Source: Rubrivivax sp.
Lineage (GTDB): Bacteria; Pseudomonadota; Gammaproteobacteria; Burkholderiales; Burkholderiaceae_C
Reading direction: 5' to 3'
Assembly: GCA_020248945.1 (NCBI GenBank)
Contig: JADCGQ010000004.1
Location: 186,001 to 250,000, forward strand
DNA length: 64,000 bases
Of the stretch, positions 56,989 to 64,000 are shown one piece after another. Position numbers and translations under genes: made by a program. Within the stretch, counting starts at the first letter, position 1, and each line of letters begins with the position of its first letter. The notes under the pieces are model-generated. The model made no database searches. It was not told the origin of the DNA and worked only from the letters and a program-made list of their open reading frames with translations.

Positions 56989-57877
56989 ATGTCTTCTTGT
57001 TGAACAGGCCGTTGGGCTTCCACAGCAGCACGCCGATGAACACGGCGTAGCTCAGCAGGCTCTTCAGCGAGGGGTTGGTGAAGTGCATGCCCACGGCCTC
57101 GATGACACCCAGCGCCAGCCCGCCGGCGAGCGCGCCGCCCATGCTGCCGAAGCCGCCGAGCGTGATGACGATCAGCGCCGTCACCGTGTAGGGCTCGCCC
57201 ATCGACGGCGTGATGGTGTAGGCCATGCTCAGCAGGCATCCGGCCACACCACTGAGGCCCAGGCCCACGCCGAACATCAGCGGGTGCAGCCGCTCGGTGT
57301 CGATGCCCACCAGCTGCGCGCCGGTGGGGCTTTGCATCAGCGCGCGCACGCCCTTGCCGAGCAGCGTCTGCTTCAGCAGCACGATGAGGCCGACGCTGAA
57401 CAGCAGGCTCAAGCCCAGCAGCAGCAGCTTGTTGCCGGCGAACTGCGCGCCGCCCTCACCGCCCAGGCGCACGGGATCGGTCATGTAGTCGTAGCCGCGC
57501 AGGTCGGCGCCCCACACGCTCTGGGCGAAGTTCTGCACCAGGAACATCAGGCCAAAGGCCACCATCAGGCCGCGGGCCTCGAAGATGTCGACGCTGGGGC
57601 TCGTCCTGGCCAGGCGGCGGAAGGTGAGCCGGTGCACCACCACGCCCACGGCCATCAGCACGGCAAAGCTGATGGGCACCATCAGCAGCGGGCTCAGGCC
57701 GAGCGCGCTGTGCGCCATCCAGGTGAGGAAGGCGCCCACCATCAGGAACTCGCCGTGCGCGATGTTCAGGATGCGCATGAGCCCGTACTGCAGGTTCAGG
57801 CCCAGCCCCACCAGCGCGTACACCGCGCCGGTGATCAGGCCGGAGGCGATCAGCTCGAACCAGGCGCCGAGGCTCAT
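56987..57877 (-). CDS. livH: Branched-chain-type ABC transporter permease
   Basis: 296 residues, polytopic, starting SLGAWFELIASGLITGAVYAL with the LivH loop GLMRILNIAHGEFLMVGAF and the conserved GGFGSMGGALAGGLALGVIE near the C-terminus. It forms the membrane channel with LivM. It follows the binding-protein gene by 16 bp. Confidence 0.94.
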   Translation of the reverse strand: MSLGAWFELIASGLITGAVYALVGLGLNLQYGLMRILNIAHGEFLMVGAFLTWMAHSALGLSPLLMVPISFAVLMAVGVVVHRLTFRRLARTSPSVDIFEARGLMVAFGLMFLVQNFAQSVWGADLRGYDYMTDPVRLGGEGGAQFAGNKLLLLGLSLLFSVGLIVLLKQTLLGKGVRALMQSPTGAQLVGIDTERLHPLMFGVGLGLSGVAGCLLSMAYTITPSMGEPYTVTALIVITLGGFGSMGGALAGGLALGVIEAVGMHFTNPSLKSLLSYAVFIGVLLWKPNGLFNKKT

Positions 57878-57893
57878 GTCGTGGGCGGCAGGC

Positions 57894-59087
57894 TCAGACC
57901 CAGGCGGGCTTGGCCGGATTCAGCGGCGCCGTGGCGCGGCTGCGCGGCCACACGACCTCGAATTCGCCCTTCTGCCACTGGCTCACGGTGCCGGGCACGC
58001 CGACGTTTTCGCTGCCGTTGAAGCGGATGTCGCCGAGGATCGTCTTGTGTGTGCCGCCGGCCACGAAGTCGCGGATGGCCTTTTTGTCCAGGCCCACCTT
58101 GGCCACCGCGGCCGTGAGGATCTCCAGCCCCGCCCAGGTGGCGCCGCTGGCCCAGCGGTCGGGCTCCTTGGCGGCGCCGAACTTCTTCACGTGGGCGTCG
58201 AAGTAGGCCTTGGCCGCCGGGCTCGTCTTGCCGTTCCAGCTGCCCATGCCCAGCACACCCTCGGCACCCGCCTGCATGACGTTGCGGTACAGCTGGAAGG
58301 CCGTGCCCACGCTGGCGTAGAAGAACTTCGGGTTGAAGCCGATCTCCTTGCTCTGGCGGCTGGCCAGGATGGTGTCCGGCGGGTACGTGAGGCCGATGAA
58401 GGCGTCGGGGTTCTTGTCCTTGAAGCCGCGCAGCACGGGGCTCAGGTCCTTCACGCCCAGCGGGTAGCTCTTGTCCTCGACGATGCTGATGCCGCTGCCG
58501 GCCAGCGCCACCTTCAGCGCGGCGTAGTTCTCCAGGCCGAAGAGGTCGTCCACGTAGATCACGGCGGCCGTCTTCGCGCCGTTGGCCTTGAGCATGTCGA
58601 CCAGCGCGTCCATCATCGGCTTGGGCTGCTGCAGCAACAGGAAGAAGTACGGCAGCTTCATCTCCACCAGCCGCCGGCTCAGCGCCGTGGGCGCCAGGAA
58701 CGGGTACTGGAAGCGGTTGGCCAGCGGCGCGACGGCGAAGTTGGCGTTGCTGCCCCAGGGCGGCAGCACGAGGTCGACCTTGTCGCTGCCCATCAGCTTT
58801 TCGTAGGTGCGGACGCAGGTCTCGATGTTGCTCTGGTCGTCGCTGCTGATCAGCTCGATGGGGCGCTTCGTGCCGCGCACATCGAGCCCGCCAGCGGCGT
58901 TGACCTGCTCGGCCCAGAGCAGGTAGTTCGGCTCCTGGCTCGTCTGCGCGCCCACGCTCCACGGGCCGGTGCGGGCCATCGCGTAGCCGATGCGCACGGG
59001 CGCCGTGCCTTGCGCGAAGGCGGGGAGTGCCGTGGTGGCGGCCGTGGAGGCCAGGGCTTGTACGACGGTGCGGCGGTTCAAGGTCAT
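57894..59087 (-). CDS. Periplasmic binding protein of the Liv-type transporter
   Basis: 397 residues from MTLNRRTVVQ, with an RR-containing signal peptide ending near PAFAQG. Type I periplasmic binding fold (RIGYAMARTGPWSVGAQTSQ, ELISSDDQSNIETCVRTYEK, TAAVIYVDDLFGLENY, FIGLTYPPDT). It selects the substrate of the livHMGF system. First gene of the operon, 229 bp from the divergent AraC regulator, with tandem 21-bp repeats between them. Confidence 0.9.
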   Translation of the reverse strand: MTLNRRTVVQALASTAATTALPAFAQGTAPVRIGYAMARTGPWSVGAQTSQEPNYLLWAEQVNAAGGLDVRGTKRPIELISSDDQSNIETCVRTYEKLMGSDKVDLVLPPWGSNANFAVAPLANRFQYPFLAPTALSRRLVEMKLPYFFLLLQQPKPMMDALVDMLKANGAKTAAVIYVDDLFGLENYAALKVALAGSGISIVEDKSYPLGVKDLSPVLRGFKDKNPDAFIGLTYPPDTILASRQSKEIGFNPKFFYASVGTAFQLYRNVMQAGAEGVLGMGSWNGKTSPAAKAYFDAHVKKFGAAKEPDRWASGATWAGLEILTAAVAKVGLDKKAIRDFVAGGTHKTILGDIRFNGSENVGVPGTVSQWQKGEFEVVWPRSRATAPLNPAKPAWV

Positions 59088-59143
59088 GGCTTGTCTCCTC
59101 GTTGGGGTGTGCGGCGGATTGTTCGCGGCCGCCCCAGGGCTGT

Positions 59144-59185
59144 CTTGACCGCGCGTGCACGGCGCTTGACCGCGTGTGCACGGCG
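59144..59185. promoter_or_regulatory. Tandem 21-bp direct repeat, probable AraC-family operator
   Basis: Two adjacent 21-bp units, TTGACCGCGYGTGCACGGCG preceded by C, at 59144-59164 and 59165-59185, differ at one position. A 21-bp pitch (two helical turns) is the classic arrangement for AraC-type regulators with two HTH motifs. It lies 57 bp upstream of the binding-protein gene and 130 bp upstream of the regulator gene. Confidence 0.75.
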
Positions 59186-59316
59186 GCTCGGGACTTTCCC
59201 GGCTGATTGACCCACCCGCGCACGGGCCGGCCCTTCCGGCGCTACGCTCGCGCCGCGCAAACCCGCCCCCAGAGGCCCGATCCAGGGCCCGAACCAGGGC
59301 CCACCGGAGACAAGCC

Positions 59317-60282
59317 ATGGCCACACCCCCCGAGCTGATGGACACCGACGCCGTGCCCGCGCCCGAGCGCCTGGGCCTGTGGACCGACTGGCTCGGCCGG
59401 CTCTTCCAGGGCCTGAAGTCCGACCAGTACGGCGACACCGATTTCGACGGCCGTGCGCGCACGCTGCGCGCCGGCGACGTGGTGCTCACGCGGCTGGAGG
59501 CCACGCGCCACCGCGTCACCCGCTCCACCTCGGCGGCACGCGCCACCGAGTTGCCTTACCTGAAGATCGTCGCGCCCTGGAAGGGCTGCGCCGGCGTCGA
59601 GCAGAAGGGCCGCGAGACCTGGGTGACGCCGGGCCAGTGGAGCATCTACGACACCACCGACAGCTACGCCGTGGCCAACCCCGAGCGCGTGGAGCACCTG
59701 ATCGTGATGCTGCCCAAGCCGCTGCTGGCCGAGCGCGGCGTCAGCTCAGCGCAGCTCGACGCGCTGATGGCGCGGCGCCTGGGCGGCAGCGGCGGCATCT
59801 CCACGCTGGCGCTGCAGACCATGCGCAACGCCTTCGCCGAGCTGCCCAGCATGCCGGAGGCGGCGGCGCGTGGCGTGGGCGAGGCCATTGCGCAGCTCGT
59901 GCACCTGAGCCTGCTCGACCTGGCCGGCCAGGCCACGGCGCAGACGCAGCGCGAGGCGCTGCGCGAGCGCATCAAGCAGCACGTGGCGCAGCACCTGGCC
60001 GACCCGGGGCTGAGCGTGGACGCGCTGGCGCGGGCGCTCAACTGCAGCCGGCGCCAGCTGTACAACGCCTTTGCCGAAGAGCCCGATGGCGTGGCCGGCT
60101 ACATCCTGGCGCAGCGTCTGGCAGCGTGCCGGCGCCTGCTGGTCGACCGCGCACAGGCGCACCGCAGCCTGACCGACATCGCGCTCGGGCTGGGCTTCCA
60201 GAACATGGCGCACTTCAGCCGCGTGTTCCGCGCGCATGGCGGCATGGCGCCGAGCGACTATCGCAAGGCGGCGTTCGGCTGA
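59317..60282 (+). CDS. AraC-family transcriptional regulator of the Liv/dehydrogenase operon
   Basis: 321 residues from MATPPELMD with CGGAG 9 bases upstream. The N-terminal ~170 residues are an AraC-binding-like domain (WVTPGQWSIYDTTDSYAVAN). The C-terminal HTH pair is LSVDALARALNCSRRQLYNAF and SLTDIALGLGFQNMAHFSRVF. This architecture is shared with FeaR-type activators of aromatic catabolism. Divergent from the liv-vdh operon and next to a tandem 21-bp site, it is the likely activator of that operon. Effector unknown. Confidence 0.88.
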   Translation: MATPPELMDTDAVPAPERLGLWTDWLGRLFQGLKSDQYGDTDFDGRARTLRAGDVVLTRLEATRHRVTRSTSAARATELPYLKIVAPWKGCAGVEQKGRETWVTPGQWSIYDTTDSYAVANPERVEHLIVMLPKPLLAERGVSSAQLDALMARRLGGSGGISTLALQTMRNAFAELPSMPEAAARGVGEAIAQLVHLSLLDLAGQATAQTQREALRERIKQHVAQHLADPGLSVDALARALNCSRRQLYNAFAEEPDGVAGYILAQRLAACRRLLVDRAQAHRSLTDIALGLGFQNMAHFSRVFRAHGGMAPSDYRKAAFG

Positions 60283-60314
60283 GGCGGGGACGACGCGCGC
60301 GCAGTGGCGCTGGA

Positions 60315-61127
60315 TCACCCGCGCTCGATGCGCGCGTAGGCCGAGTGGTTGTGGATGGACTCGAAGTTCTCGACGTCGACCGCATACGCCCCCACGCGCG
60401 CATCAGCGTTCAGCGCCAGCGCCACGTCGCGCACCAGGTCCTCGACGAACTTCGGGTTCTCGTAGGCGCGCTCGGTCACCCACTTCTCGTCGGGGCGCTT
60501 GAGCATCGGCCAGATCTCGCTGGGCGCGGCGTCTTCGGCAAAGCGCACCAGCTGCTCCCAGGGCAGCTCGCCCGCAGCGCCCTCGCGCAGCTCGACGCGG
60601 ATCGTCACCAGCGAGCGCTGGTTGTGCGCGCCGTAGTCGCTGATCTCCTTGCTGCAGGGGCACAGGCTCTTCACCGGCACCGCCACCTCGGCCCACACGC
60701 GCGTGGTGCCGGCACGGGTTTCGCTGATCCAGCGGCCCTGGTAATCGAGCAGGCTCTGCAGCCCCGACACCGGCGCGCGCTTCCTCACGAAGAAGCTGAA
60801 CGCGGCTTCGATGCGGCCCTCGGTGGCGCCGAGCTTGTCGAGCATGGCCGCGTGGCGGGTGCGCAGGCCGGCGGCATCGAGCGCCGCGCCCGACATCGCC
60901 AGCTCGTCGAGCCAGGCGACGAAGCGAGACATGTGCGTGCCCTTCTTCTCGGCCGGCAGCGCCACGTCCAGCGTCCACAGCGCGGCGGTGGTCTGCACAG
61001 CGCCCGAGACGCGCAGCGCCAGCGGGTAGCGCACGTCCTTCACGCCCACGCGCTGGATGGCCAGGTGGCGCACATCGGGCGCACTCTGCGTGTCGGGGAT
61101 GTGCAAAACGTCGGTGAGCTTGTTCAT
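60315..61127 (-). CDS. folE2: GTP cyclohydrolase I, type IB
   Basis: 270 residues from [10 protein letters not shown]. FolE2 family: MRLxVxL-like region with [10 protein letters not shown], the catalytic Cys in [19 protein letters not shown] and the metal-binding [12 protein letters not shown]. It converts GTP to dihydroneopterin triphosphate, the first step of folate synthesis. FolE2 enzymes are often used when zinc is short, but no Zur site was recognised. It follows dxs by 99 bp on the same strand. Confidence 0.95.
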   Translation of the reverse strand: MNKLTDVLHIPDTQSAPDVRHLAIQRVGVKDVRYPLALRVSGAVQTTAALWTLDVALPAEKKGTHMSRFVAWLDELAMSGAALDAAGLRTRHAAMLDKLGATEGRIEAAFSFFVRKRAPVSGLQSLLDYQGRWISETRAGTTRVWAEVAVPVKSLCPCSKEISDYGAHNQRSLVTIRVELREGAAGELPWEQLVRFAEDAAPSEIWPMLKRPDEKWVTERAYENPKFVEDLVRDVALALNADARVGAYAVDVENFESIHNHSAYARIERG

Positions 61128-61226
61128 CGTCGGGGCGGAGCATGCCACTTCCACGATCGCCGGGATGTCACCCGGGTGAACCGCCGCGGGGCGGCACGTC
61201 GAATCGAGGCGCGTGGGTCGCCGTGC

Positions 61227-63125
61227 TCAGGCATTCACGGCCGCCAGCGACGGCCGGCCGCCCGAGGCGTCGCGAAAGCGCTGCACGATGCTGGCTTCGA
61301 TGCCGGCGGCGTCGAGCCCGCACAGCGCGAGCAGCTTGGCCGGGTCGCCGTGTTCGACAAAGCGATCGGGCAAGCCCAGCGTCAGGGCTGGCGTGGCCAC
61401 GCCGTGGGCCGCCAGGCACTCGAGCACCGCACTGCCCGCACCGCCCATCAGGCTGCCTTCCTCGATCGTGACGATGGCCTCGTGGCTGCGTGCCAGCTGC
61501 AGCACGAGCTCTTCATCGAGCGGCTTCACGAAGCGCATGTCGGCCACCGTGGCGCCCAGCTTCTCGGCCGCGGCCAGCGCCGGTTGCAACAGCGTGCCGA
61601 AGGCGAGGATGGCGATGCGGCTGCCCTGGCGGCGCACCACGCCCTTGCCCCAGGGCCAGGCCAGCAGTTCCTTCTCGATGGCCACGCCCGTGCCCGTGCC
61701 CCGCGGGTAGCGCACGGCCACGGCGTGGTCGGCGCGGAAGGCCGTGGTCAGCGCCATGCGGCACTCGTTTTCGTCCGACGGCGTCAGCATCGAGCAGTTC
61801 GGGATGCAGCGCACGTAGGCGATGTCGTAGGCGCCGGCGTGCGTGGGGCCGTCGGCACCCACGAGGCCGGCGCGGTCGAGCGCAAACACCACGGGCAGGT
61901 TCTGCAGCGCCACGTCGTGGATCAGCTGGTCGTAGCCGCGCTGCAGGAAGGTGCTGTAGATCGCGACCACGGGCTTCAGGCCCTCGCAGGCCAGGCCGGC
62001 GGCAAAGGTGACGGCGTGCTGCTCGGCAATGCCGACGTCGTGGTAACGCTTCGGAAAGCGCTTGTGGAACTCCACCATGCCCGAGCCTTCGCGCATGGCC
62101 GGCGTGATGGCGACGAGCTTGTCGTCGACCTCGGCCATGTCGCACAGCCACTGGCCGAAGACATGCATGAAGCTGGGCTTGCTGGGCTTGCTGGGCGGGA
62201 AGCCTTCCGACGGGTTGAACTTGACCGAGGCGGCGTGGTACTTCACCGGGTCGGCCTCGGCCAGCTTGTAGCCGTAGCCCTTTTTCGTGACGACGTGCAG
62301 GAACTGCGCGCCGCGCTTGCCGCGCAGGTTTTCGAGCGTCGGGATCAGCGCGTCGAGGTCGTGGCCGTCGATGGGGCCGACGTAGTTGAAGCCGAATTCC
62401 TCGAAGATGGTGCCGGGCACGACCATGCCCTTGGCGTGCTCTTCGAAGCGCCGCGCCAGCTCGAACAGGGGCGGCGCATTCTTCAGCACCGCCTTGGCGC
62501 CTTCGCGCGCGGCCTCGTAGAAGTTGCCGCTCATCAGTCGCGCCAGGTACTTGTTCAGCGCGCCCACCGGCGGGCTGATCGACATGTCGTTGTCGTTGAG
62601 CACCACCAGCAGGTCGGGCACCTGGCCCTCGTGCGGCACGCCGGCGTTGTTCATGGCCTCGAAGGCCATGCCGGCGCTCATGGCGCCGTCGCCGATCACA
62701 GCCACGGCCTTGCGGGCCTCGCCCTTGAGCTGCGCCGCCATCGCCATGCCCAGGGCGGCGCTGATGCTGGTGGAGCTGTGCGCCGTGCCGAAGGTGTCGT
62801 ACTCGCTCTCGTCACGGCGCGGAAAGCCGCCGATGCCGCCCAGTTGCCGCAGCGTGTGCATGCGGTCGCGCCGGCCGGTGAGCACCTTGTGCGGGTAGGT
62901 CTGGTGGCCGACGTCCCAGACGATGCGGTCGTGCGGCGTGTCGAACACGTAGTGCAGCGCGATGGTGAGTTCCACCGTGCCCAGGTTGCTGCCGAGGTGG
63001 CCGCCGGTCTGGCTGACGGTCTGCAGCACGAACTCGCGCAGTTCCTTGGCCAGCGCGGGCAGATCCGTGCGCGGCAGGCGGCGCAGGTCGGCGGGGCTGT
63101 CGATCTGGTGCAGCAATCCGGTCAT
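61227..63125 (-). CDS. dxs: 1-deoxy-D-xylulose-5-phosphate synthase
   Basis: 632 residues. ThDP enzyme with [20 protein letters not shown], the ThDP/Mg motif [18 protein letters not shown] and the catalytic Glu in [17 protein letters not shown]; the transketolase C-terminal domain completes it. It condenses pyruvate and glyceraldehyde 3-phosphate in the first step of the MEP isoprenoid pathway. It begins 4 bp after ispA. Confidence 0.98.
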   Translation of the reverse strand: MTGLLHQIDSPADLRRLPRTDLPALAKELREFVLQTVSQTGGHLGSNLGTVELTIALHYVFDTPHDRIVWDVGHQTYPHKVLTGRRDRMHTLRQLGGIGGFPRRDESEYDTFGTAHSSTSISAALGMAMAAQLKGEARKAVAVIGDGAMSAGMAFEAMNNAGVPHEGQVPDLLVVLNDNDMSISPPVGALNKYLARLMSGNFYEAAREGAKAVLKNAPPLFELARRFEEHAKGMVVPGTIFEEFGFNYVGPIDGHDLDALIPTLENLRGKRGAQFLHVVTKKGYGYKLAEADPVKYHAASVKFNPSEGFPPSKPSKPSFMHVFGQWLCDMAEVDDKLVAITPAMREGSGMVEFHKRFPKRYHDVGIAEQHAVTFAAGLACEGLKPVVAIYSTFLQRGYDQLIHDVALQNLPVVFALDRAGLVGADGPTHAGAYDIAYVRCIPNCSMLTPSDENECRMALTTAFRADHAVAVRYPRGTGTGVAIEKELLAWPWGKGVVRRQGSRIAILAFGTLLQPALAAAEKLGATVADMRFVKPLDEELVLQLARSHEAIVTIEEGSLMGGAGSAVLECLAAHGVATPALTLGLPDRFVEHGDPAKLLALCGLDAAGIEASIVQRFRDASGGRPSLAAVNA

Positions 63126-63129
63126 GGCA

Positions 63130-64000
63130 TCAATTCTCGCGCTCCACCACCTTGTCGGCCAGCACGGCGAGCCAGGCCGCCGCCGCGCCCAGGCCGCTGG
63201 CGGCCAGCGCCTCGTGCGCCTGGCGCCGCAGCGTCTGGGCATGCGTGCGCGCGGCGCCCAGGCCGAGCACCGACACATAGGTGGGTTTGTTGTCGTTCTG
63301 GTCCTTGCCGGCGGTCTTGCCCAGCTTGGCGGCGGATTGCGTGACGTCGAGGATGTCGTCGACGACCTGGAAGGCCACGCCCGTGGCCCAGCCGTAATCG
63401 GACAGCGCCGCGCGCACGGCGGGGGTGGTGTCGCCGCAGGCTGCGCCCATCATCACGCTGGCCTGCAGCAGCGCACCGGTCTTGCGGCGGTGCATGTCAC
63501 GCAGTTCGGCTTCGTCAAGGCCATGGCCGATGCTCGCCAGGTCGATCGCCTGGCCGCCGGCCATGCCGGCGTGGCCGGCAGAGCGCGCCAGCAGCGAGAC
63601 CAGACGGGCCTGCTGGGCAGGGGCCATGCCGCCGCTGTCGGGGGTGAGCACCTCGAACGCCAGCGCCTGCATGGCGTCACCGGCCAGCATGGCCTGGGCC
63701 TCGCCGTACTTCACGTGCACCGTCGGCTTGCCGCGGCGCAGCACGTCGTTGTCCATGCAGGGCATGTCGTCGTGCACCAGGCTGTAGGCGTGGATCAGTT
63801 CCACGGCCACGGCGGCACGCATCGCGGCACTGCGCTCACCACCCACCGCACGGCAGGCGGCCAGCACCAGCAGCGGCCGCAGCCGCTTGCCCCCGTCGAG
63901 CACGCCGTAGCGAATGGCCTCGCCGAGCCCGGCCGGGGCATCGGCAGGCACCCAGGCGTCGAGGGCGGCCTCGACGGCGGCGAGTTCGTCGCGCGCCCAG
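63130..64000 (-). CDS. ispA: Farnesyl diphosphate synthase, N-terminus outside window
   Basis: 290 codons are present; the frame continues past the right edge without a start. Both aspartate-rich motifs are intact: [12 protein letters not shown] and [12 protein letters not shown], with GGKRLRPLL and KPTYVSVLG. It makes farnesyl diphosphate from IPP and DMAPP, downstream of Dxs in isoprenoid synthesis. The usual gene order ispA-dxs is conserved. Confidence 0.96.
   Translation of the reverse strand, partial: WARDELAAVEAALDAWVPADAPAGLGEAIRYGVLDGGKRLRPLLVLAACRAVGGERSAAMRAAVAVELIHAYSLVHDDMPCMDNDVLRRGKPTVHVKYGEAQAMLAGDAMQALAFEVLTPDSGGMAPAQQARLVSLLARSAGHAGMAGGQAIDLASIGHGLDEAELRDMHRRKTGALLQASVMMGAACGDTTPAVRAALSDYGWATGVAFQVVDDILDVTQSAAKLGKTAGKDQNDNKPTYVSVLGLGAARTHAQTLRRQAHEALAASGLGAAAAWLAVLADKVVEREN

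Overview
The window comes from a very GC-rich genome with dense, often overlapping genes (many ATGA or GTGA stop/start overlaps). Gene content (FlhDC-controlled flagellar genes, AST arginine catabolism, VanAB, a form I CO dehydrogenase with an RcoM-type regulator, Bug/TctC binding proteins) points to a motile, metabolically versatile betaproteobacterium of the Burkholderiales, probably near Rubrivivax/Leptothrix/Ideonella. The genus is an inference; no rRNA or tRNA gene was seen.

Layout. (1) 1-960: 5' part of an acetyl-CoA hydrolase/CoA-transferase gene that runs off the left edge. (2) 1-15.7 kb: motility and chemotaxis, all on the minus strand. Read in the direction of transcription: flhD-flhC; a candidate sigma-28-dependent small RNA; a degenerate HD-GYP protein and a membrane methyltransferase; motA-motB; cheY-cheZ; then flhB-flhA-flhF-flhG-fliA-MCP. 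Four promoter matches to the FliA consensus tie these blocks together. (3) 16-24 kb: a TonB receptor divergent from a secreted cyanophycinase-like peptidase, a cationic amino-acid binding protein, an ArgR-type AraC regulator and two tandem AstA-family succinyltransferases. This looks like a locus for scavenging cyanophycin and arginine. (4) 24-28 kb: a DUF808 protein, a broken DUF2177 gene and a serine-hydrolase-like lipoprotein. (5) 27-38.4 kb: rcoM and coxMSL-G-D-E-F-mocA, an aerobic CO oxidation cluster whose large subunit carries the form I AYxCSFR signature, with a 2OG-Fe(II) oxygenase gene and a polytopic membrane gene coupled to its 3' end. (6) 38.4-47.5 kb: vanR divergent from vanAB, a TctC-type binding protein, feruloyl-CoA synthase, a MetE-core protein, a benzoylformate-decarboxylase-like enzyme and TerB. 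(7) 47.5-52.8 kb: an RHH/PIN pair and a four-gene TelA operon with two binding-protein-like partners, one fused to a VWA domain. (8) 52.9-60.3 kb: a branched-chain-type ABC transporter in which livF reads in frame into a vanillin-type aldehyde dehydrogenase, divergent from an AraC regulator with a tandem 21-bp operator. (9) 60.3-64 kb: folE2, dxs and the start-truncated ispA.

How it fits together. Regions 6 and 8 together cover uptake and side-chain processing of lignin-type aromatics (ferulate, vanillin, vanillate). Region 5 can supply electrons from CO. Regions 2 and 3 cover foraging and arginine use. The most unusual items are the FliA-driven small RNA with an anti-Shine-Dalgarno segment, the livF-aldehyde dehydrogenase fusion with a retained internal start, the 51-bp repeats read in frame in coxE and coxF, the flhB ribosome site buried in a terminator hairpin, and the TelA operon.
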